This document shows, piece by piece, positions 6,016 through 10,397 of a stretch of 10,397 bases of DNA. Below the pieces are notes generated by a model that did not search any database, was not told the origin of the DNA, and saw only the letters and a program-made list of their open reading frames with translations. The stretch covers positions 1-10,397 of the forward strand of contig JAICRS010000102.1 in the NCBI GenBank assembly GCA_025966335.1, written 5' to 3'. The translations under genes were made by a program, and so were the position numbers. The stretch is from Nocardioidaceae bacterium. GTDB lineage: Bacteria > Actinomycetota > Actinomycetes > Propionibacteriales > Nocardioidaceae. Position 1 is the stretch's first letter; every line of letters starts with the position of its first letter.

Positions 6016-7210
6016 GAGGGGCTCACCATCTCGCGCAGCGGCAGGCGGGCGGTGACGGCGAACCCGCCGCTCGATCGCCGCCCCCAACGAAGATCGCCGC
6101 CGTAGACGGAGGTACGACGCGCGAGCCGGCGCAAGCCTCCGGTCGACTGCTCCGGGACGTCGGACCAGCGGATGGGAGCAGAGCCGCCGTCATCGACGAC
6201 GGTGATCACGAGCTCCGCCGGGGACCAGTTCAGCCTGACCGTGGCCTTCTCGGCGCCGGCATGGCGTCGGGCGTTCACGAGTGCCTCCTCGATGATGCGG
6301 TAAGCCGTGAGCGACAGCCCCGCCGAGACATTCTGCGCCGGCCCTTCGTCATGGACCACCACCTGCATTCCGGCCGCCTGTTCCGCGGCGGCCAGGTCAG
6401 GAACGGACGCAAGGTCGGGCATCGGGTGGAGCTGGGGAGCATCCTCGTGCTCGGCCATGATCCGGAACAGCCGCCGCATCTCCTGGCTGGCTGCCCGTCC
6501 GGCCGCCTCGCCGTCGGTGAGGATCTGATCCGCCAGCTCCGGGTCCGTGGCGATCAGCCTGCGGGCCGCCGCCATCTGCACGGTGATCTCGGTGAGGCTG
6601 TGCGCGACGAGGTCCTGAAGCTCCTGGGCGACCTCGGCCCGCTTCTGGATCAGCGCCGTCCGCCGCTCGGCCTCCTCGGCGAGGCGAGGGCGCGGTCCCG
6701 CAGGTCGAGGGTGGCCAACCGGGCACGGCGGCTGCGCACGGTGCGACCGAAGGACCAGCCGGTGGCGAGGATGAACGCGTTCGCGATCCAGTCGGCGACG
6801 GTCGAGGGAATCGGTCCGGTGACGAGAACCACCGCGATCGCGGCCGCGGTCACCAGCGCGCTGGCCAGACTGACCGCGAACCGGCGTCGGACCGCCACCG
6901 AGTAGAGGGTCAGCAGGACGGGGAGCCCGCCGATCGCCTGGCTGTAGCCGAGCTGCACCATCGGGAGCAATGCCACGAGCGCCACGCCGAGTGCCACGAT
7001 CGGGAGCCGGCTCCGGACCAGCACGGCTCCGGAACCCAGCAGGGCAAGCAGTACGCCGAACGCGTCGGGCTCCCGGAAGTCGTAGTCCACGAGGGTCGAC
7101 GGCGTCCACATGGACACGATCGAGAGGACGGCGAGCACGGTCCCGAGCAGGGCATCCTGGACCAGCGGTCGCCGGAGCGCGCTGGTCGAGGCGGGTGCGT
7201 ACCGGATCAT
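6012..7210 (-). pseudogene. Membrane sensor histidine kinase (HisKA_3 type), frameshifted
   Basis: The N-terminal half (from ATG 7210) has five or six hydrophobic segments, e.g. DALLGTVLAVLSIVSMW and LLALLGSGAVLV, then the basic HAMP-like tail VRSRRARLATLDLRDRA. This frame ends at a stop at 6650. The kinase half continues in another frame: AEEAERRTALIQKRAEVAQEL, an N-box (RIIEEALVNARRHAG), a G1 box (VVDDGGS) and a G2-like region (GGLRRLARRTSVYGGDLRW). Removing one copy of a 5-base tandem repeat (GGCGA, 6678-6687) joins both halves into a 397-aa kinase of normal layout. The dimerization box reads QELQDLVAHSL: Gln replaces the phosphorylated His (Gln codon 6615-6617) and Gln replaces the preceding Arg. 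The gene overlaps the response regulator by 4 bases and was its cognate sensor. I call it a pseudogene; a sequencing error at the repeat cannot be excluded. The ribosome binding site of ATG 7210 is weak. Confidence 0.8.
6678..6689. repeat. 5-base tandem duplication causing the kinase frameshift
   Basis: GGCGAGGCGAGG is two copies of GGCGA plus two more bases. In the minus-strand reading the kinase passes from ...DRAL to AEEAERR only if one 5-base unit is removed; with both present the frame shifts and stops at 6650. Slippage at a short direct repeat is a common origin of such lesions. Confidence 0.75.
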
Positions 7211-7274
7211 GCAGTGACCGTACGACGCGTCGGCGCCCGCCGCCTCGGCTGCACGAGGGATGTTTCCCGGCGGC

Positions 7275-7292
7275 CTCCTCCTTTCGGAGGAG
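7275..7292. promoter_or_regulatory. Perfect hairpin in the divergent kinase control region
   Basis: CTCCTCC (7275-7281) and GGAGGAG (7286-7292) form a perfect 7-base stem with a TTTC loop, about 70 bases from each divergent start. It may be an operator, or a leader structure for the minus-strand kinase transcript. No U-tract follows, so it is not clearly a terminator. Confidence 0.4.
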
Positions 7293-7304
7293 ACGGGGAC
7301 GATC

Positions 7305-7332
7305 TCGGCATGCCGAAAACCGCCCTTCGGCA
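7305..7332. promoter_or_regulatory. Nested TCGGCA/TGCCGA palindromes overlapping the putative promoter of the PAS-GAF kinase
   Basis: TCGGCATGCCGA (7305-7316) is a perfect 12-base palindrome. TGCCGAA (7311-7317) and TTCGGCA (7326-7332) form a second perfect inverted repeat with an 8-base spacer, sharing the middle half-site. Three half-sites in 28 bases, ending about 26 bases before the kinase start, look like an operator cluster. The third half-site overlaps where a -35 box would fall. Which regulator binds is unknown; the neighbouring NarL-type regulator is one candidate. Confidence 0.5.
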
Positions 7333-7346
7333 GTCGGCTCCGGTGC

Positions 7347-7352
7347 GAGAAT
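7347..7352 (+). promoter_or_regulatory. Candidate -10 box for a leaderless kinase transcript
   Basis: GAGAAT lies 6 bases before GTG 7359, the spacing expected when transcription starts at the start codon itself. No clear ribosome binding site precedes the GTG, which fits a leaderless mRNA, common in actinobacteria. The match to TANNNT is partial. Confidence 0.35.
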
Positions 7353-7358
7353 GCGCCC

Positions 7359-8924
7359 GTGACACAGTTCGACACCCGCGCCGTCCCACCGCCGGACGAC
7401 CCGAGCGATGACTCCCTGGCCCGCGACGTCCTTCGTGACATCGGCCTCGAGCCGCTGATCGACTTTCTGCAGGCATCGGCGTACGGCGTGTGCATCACCG
7501 GCGTCGACCACACCTGGGTCTACCTCAACCCCGCAGCCGAGCAGATCATCGGTCAGCCGCTGAACGAGGTGCAAGGGCGCGACTACCTGCTGCACTTCGC
7601 CGAGCACGAGCGGGCGGCGCTCCTCGAGCTGGAGGGCAACCAGCGAGCGGGGGACACCGACTTCTACATGAACACGGTGGTGCGCCTCGACGGCAGCGAG
7701 GTGGAGATGACCTGGTCCGGGGCGGTCATGGAGGTCGACGGACTCGAGCTGGCGCCGGCGATCTTCCACGAGACCACGCCGATGAGACGGGCGCCTCGCA
7801 CCGCTGCCGAGGTAGTGGCCAACGCGCTGGCGGACGGACCGGCGGACAAGGCACGCATCCTCCAGGCACTCGTCAGCGAAGCAGCGAGCGGCCCTCGGGT
7901 GAGCATCGGCTTCGTGCTGTTGAGCGACCCGGGTTCGGTGCGGCTGGCCGCCCAGCACGGGCTGCCCGAATCCGCAGCCGCCGAGGTGGCGCAGTCGGAG
8001 GCGGTGTTCACCGACATACCTGGCGCCGATGATCTGCTGCGCGGACGCAGCATCTACCTCTCCGACGCGCACCGGCGCTACGCGGACTCGCCGGGCGTCG
8101 GCTCCTGGAGCTCGGTGCTCGACGGCGCCTGGAACGGCGCTGCACAGTTTCCGGTCTGGCGCGACGGTGAGGTCGCCGGCTGCTTCGTGCTGCTGCTCGC
8201 ACCGGATGTGACGTCGCCCTCGGAGTCGGCGCTGGCGTACTGGTCCTCGCTGGCCGACCAGGCCAGCATCGCGATCGGCACCGACGCCATCAGGCGCCGC
8301 GCCTCCGAGTCGTCGGCGCTCTCGGAACGGAGCAGGATCGCCCGGGACCTGCACGACTCGGTGAGCCAGGGTCTGTTCGCGCTGCAAGCACACGCGCAGG
8401 CGGTACGTCGGGGCCTGACCGCGGGGAACCTGTCCGTGGCCATGGAAGCAGCCGGTGATCTGGAGACGCTGGCACGGCAGGCGACCCTGGAGATGCGCCA
8501 GCTGTTGATGGACCTCCGCCCCGACGTCGACGAGGCGACCGACCTGGCCGAGGCGCTGCGCAGCTTGGTTCAACGCGTCGCGGATGCAGATCACCTCGAC
8601 GTCGACCTCACGATCTCGCCGGTGACACTTCCCGCCGTCCCGCCCGCGACCGCGGAGCACGTGTGCCGGATCATCGGCGAGGCACTGCACAACGTGGTCA
8701 AGCATGCTGCGGCCTCCGCGGTGGAGGTCAACGCCACCGTCGAGAACCGGGTGCTGACCGTCCGGGTCCGGGACGACGGCGTCGGCTTCGAGAGCAGGCA
8801 GCCGCGGTCCGGTCTGGGGCAGTCGACGATGCGGGAGCGGGCCGGGCTCTGTCGTGGGCAGTTGAGCGTCGTGAGCCGGCCCGGCGACGGCACCGCGGTC
8901 GAGCTGGTCGTCCCGCTGGTGTGA
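7359..8924 (+). CDS. Soluble PAS-GAF sensor histidine kinase (HisKA_3/HATPase)
   Basis: A 521-aa histidine kinase without membrane segments. Residues about 33-140 form a PAS domain (LIDFLQASAYGVCITGVD, then NPAAEQIIGQ); residues about 150-310 look like a GAF domain, ending in a helix (SSLADQASIAIG). The dimerization box SERSRIARDLHDSVSQGL holds the phospho-acceptor His332. The ATPase part has an N-box (CRIIGEALHNVVKHA), G1 (VRDDGVGF) and G2 (GLGQSTMRERAGL), so all kinase elements are present. PAS and GAF domains usually sense small ligands, redox state or gases; the signal here is unknown. I chose GTG 7359 because upstream sequence in frame reads as non-coding and contains the palindromic control region. 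No response regulator follows it; the nearest is the NarL-type regulator across the divergent promoter. It converges on the ABC permease gene at its 3' end. Confidence 0.92.
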   Translation: MTQFDTRAVPPPDDPSDDSLARDVLRDIGLEPLIDFLQASAYGVCITGVDHTWVYLNPAAEQIIGQPLNEVQGRDYLLHFAEHERAALLELEGNQRAGDTDFYMNTVVRLDGSEVEMTWSGAVMEVDGLELAPAIFHETTPMRRAPRTAAEVVANALADGPADKARILQALVSEAASGPRVSIGFVLLSDPGSVRLAAQHGLPESAAAEVAQSEAVFTDIPGADDLLRGRSIYLSDAHRRYADSPGVGSWSSVLDGAWNGAAQFPVWRDGEVAGCFVLLLAPDVTSPSESALAYWSSLADQASIAIGTDAIRRRASESSALSERSRIARDLHDSVSQGLFALQAHAQAVRRGLTAGNLSVAMEAAGDLETLARQATLEMRQLLMDLRPDVDEATDLAEALRSLVQRVADADHLDVDLTISPVTLPAVPPATAEHVCRIIGEALHNVVKHAAASAVEVNATVENRVLTVRVRDDGVGFESRQPRSGLGQSTMRERAGLCRGQLSVVSRPGDGTAVELVVPLV

Positions 8925-8930
8925 TGACGA

Positions 8931-8977
8931 TCAGCGGCTGCGGAGGTCGCCCGGAAGCTCACCTCCACAACCGCTGA
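8931..8977. terminator. Two-part hairpin between convergent genes, likely bidirectional terminator
   Basis: TCAGCGG (8931-8937) pairs with CCGCTGA (8971-8977), and inside it GGAGGT (8942-8947) pairs with ACCTCC (8961-8966). Symmetric 4-base internal loops separate the two stems and the apical loop is 13 bases. It lies 6 bases after the kinase stop and 13 bases from the permease stop, so it can serve both convergent transcripts. There is no strong U-tract. Confidence 0.65.
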
Positions 8978-8990
8978 CCGGTTCTCCTGT

Positions 8991-10397
8991 TCAGTCCGTG
9001 GCGATGGCCTCGAGGATCTGCAGCCGGCCGGCGCGTCGTGCCGGGAGGGCCGCGGCGAGCACACCGATGACCGCGCCGATCACCAGGAACAGGACGAGCT
9101 GACCACCCGGGACGACCAGCTGGTCGATTCCCTGACTCTCGAGGGCCTCGGTCAGCGAGATCCCGAAGATGGAGCCGACGACCAGGCCGAGCGCTGCGCC
9201 GTACACGGAGATCACCACCGACTCCAGGCGCACCATCCGCCGGATCTGCCTGCGGGACATCCCGATGGCACGCAGCAGGCCGAGCTCCCGGGTCCGCTCG
9301 ATCACCGACAACGCCAGGGTGTTGACCACACCGAGGACGGCGATCAGCACGGAGAGGACCAGCAGCGCGTTGATCAGGGTCAGCAGCTGCTGCACCTGGC
9401 CCTGCTGCTCGTCGATGAACTCGCCGCGGTCCTTCAGGTCCACGACGGGGTAGGTGTCGACGACCTGGGACATCGCGCTGCGCACCGCTTCGGAGTCGGC
9501 CGCCTCGTCGACGTCGACGTACACGTAGCGGTCCATCGGCAGACCGCCCGTGGCCTGGTACGTGTCCATCGAGACGAACACCGAACCGAGCCCGCCGTTG
9601 TCCTCGAACACGCCACCGACGGTCAGCTCGGCGCTCTCGCCGTTGGCGACGAGGAACCGGACGGAGTCACCGACCTGCCAGTTCTCGGCCTCCGCGGTGG
9701 ACCGGTCGACCAGAAGACCGTTTCCGCTCAGGCCGTCGACGCTGCCCTCGGCGAACCGCAGCTGGAGCGCGTCGGTGAGCCCCTCGGGTTCGTAGGCGAC
9801 GAAGAACGACTCGAGGTCGTCGAACCGGGCGGTGCCGTAGCGCTCCTGGACCACCTGGCTGACACCGTCCACCAGCGCGAGGTCACGGGCGACCGCCGGG
9901 GTGAACGGCTGGCCGACACCGGTGGAGACCACGTAGTCGGCGAGGATCGTGTCGTCGATCAGCTCCTCCACGGACGCGTTGGCCGAGGCACCCAGGATGC
10001 TGAAACCGGACACGAGCGCGAGGCCGATCATCAGCGCCGAGGAGGTGGCCGCGGTCCGGCGCGGGTTGCGCAGTGCGTTCTCCTTGGCCAGGTGGCCGGT
10101 CTTGCCGGCCAGCCGTGGGAGGAGCACTCCGACGAGCCGGACGAACGGGCCGGCCAGGACGGGGCTGAGCACGATCGCGGCCACGACGAGAACCGCCGAT
10201 CCCAGCGCCACAAGGGTTCCGGCGCTCTCGTCGACCCGCAGACCGGCCACCATCGCGGCGGCACCGATGACGGCGGCGACCAGACCACCGCCCGTCCGCC
10301 GGCGGAGGGGTCGGGCGACCGAGACGACCTCCGCGCGCATCGCCGCCACCGGTGCGACGCGCGCCGCACGCCGCGCCGGGAGGTACGCCGCGACGAG
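8991..10397 (-). CDS. ABC transporter permease, FtsX/MacB type, C-terminal part (runs off right edge)
   Basis: 468 codons are present and the frame is open through position 10397, so the N-terminus is missing. The visible part begins with the end of a first FtsX domain (LPARRAARVAPVAAMRAE), then two hydrophobic segments (LVAAVIGAAAMVAGL; LVALGSAVLVVAAIVL), then a second unit: a helix after RNPRRTAATSSALMIGLAL, an extracytoplasmic region of about 200 residues, and three helices around LLVLSVLIAVLGVVNTLAL, YGAALGLVVGSIFGISL and LVLFLVIGAVIGVLAAALP. The motif IERTRELGLLRAIGMSRRQI and the C-terminal PARRAGRLQILEAIATD are typical of the family. Such permeases pair with a separate ATPase to export lipids, peptides or drugs or to drive envelope processes; the ATPase gene, if adjacent, lies beyond the right edge. 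Substrate unknown. Confidence 0.93.
   Translation of the reverse strand, partial: LVAAYLPARRAARVAPVAAMRAEVVSVARPLRRRTGGGLVAAVIGAAAMVAGLRVDESAGTLVALGSAVLVVAAIVLSPVLAGPFVRLVGVLLPRLAGKTGHLAKENALRNPRRTAATSSALMIGLALVSGFSILGASANASVEELIDDTILADYVVSTGVGQPFTPAVARDLALVDGVSQVVQERYGTARFDDLESFFVAYEPEGLTDALQLRFAEGSVDGLSGNGLLVDRSTAEAENWQVGDSVRFLVANGESAELTVGGVFEDNGGLGSVFVSMDTYQATGGLPMDRYVYVDVDEAADSEAVRSAMSQVVDTYPVVDLKDRGEFIDEQQGQVQQLLTLINALLVLSVLIAVLGVVNTLALSVIERTRELGLLRAIGMSRRQIRRMVRLESVVISVYGAALGLVVGSIFGISLTEALESQGIDQLVVPGGQLVLFLVIGAVIGVLAAALPARRAGRLQILEAIATD

Noticed and set aside
6678..6689. Phase-variable repeat switching the kinase on and off
   Set aside because: Two copies of a 5-base unit are too few for a typical hypermutable tract. 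Comparison of strains could still reveal it.
6650..6700. Programmed ribosomal frameshift in the membrane kinase
   Set aside because: No slippery heptamer or downstream stimulatory structure is evident, and a 5-base duplication explains the change of frame exactly.
7211..8705. Upstream extension of the minus-strand kinase frame beneath the PAS-GAF kinase
   Set aside because: This open frame is antisense to an intact kinase and reads as an artefact of GC-rich codon bias; it does not contain the kinase membrane domain, which lies in another frame starting at 7210.
1..10397. RNA genes, CRISPR array, insertion sequence, prophage or toxin-antitoxin pair
   Set aside because: Reading both strands showed no tRNA-like cloverleaf, no spaced repeats, no transposase or integrase motifs and no toxin-antitoxin domain.

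Overview
The window is very GC-rich DNA with strong G/C at third codon positions, GTG/TTG starts and tightly packed genes. Together with a tandem DUF1800/DUF1501 pair, a class E-type sortase and several HisKA_3-type two-component genes, this points to an Actinomycetota chromosome. A Pseudonocardiales-like host is my guess; the sequence does not prove it. I see no tRNA, rRNA, insertion sequence, CRISPR array or phage gene.

Layout, left to right. (1) Positions 1-1748, minus strand: a DUF1800 protein followed 19 bases later by the start of a DUF1501 protein that runs off the left edge. Both begin with a twin-arginine signal, so they look like a co-transcribed, co-exported pair. (2) Positions 1749-1940: a divergent promoter region with an A/T-rich island and repeated GGACCA elements. 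(3) Positions 1941-4016, plus strand: a 59-aa acidic small protein, a short PAP2-type phosphatase that seems to have lost its middle, and a GH43-like beta-propeller protein whose true start is probably non-canonical. (4) Positions 4017-4136: a convergent gap carrying an imperfect 19-base inverted repeat. (5) Positions 4137-7210, minus strand: a two-component module (membrane histidine kinase, then NarL/FixJ response regulator with a 4-base ATGA overlap), then a small PH-like protein and a sortase with a lipoprotein-like N-terminus. (6) Positions 7211-7358: a divergent control region with nested palindromes. (7) Positions 7359-8924, plus strand: a soluble PAS-GAF-HisKA_3-HATPase histidine kinase. 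(8) Positions 8925-8990: a convergent gap with a two-part hairpin. (9) Positions 8991-10397, minus strand: the C-terminal part of an FtsX/MacB-type ABC permease that runs off the right edge.

The most notable point is the two-component region. The membrane kinase next to the response regulator is broken by a 5-base tandem duplication; removing one copy restores a 397-codon kinase. It also has Gln where the phosphorylated His normally sits (QELQD instead of RELHD). The response regulator keeps all its key residues. A complete kinase with a canonical DLHD box lies directly across the divergent promoter and might now drive the regulator. That rewiring is an inference. I found no clear evidence of a wholly new multi-gene system; the window is mostly ordinary chromosome with some decayed or unusual genes.
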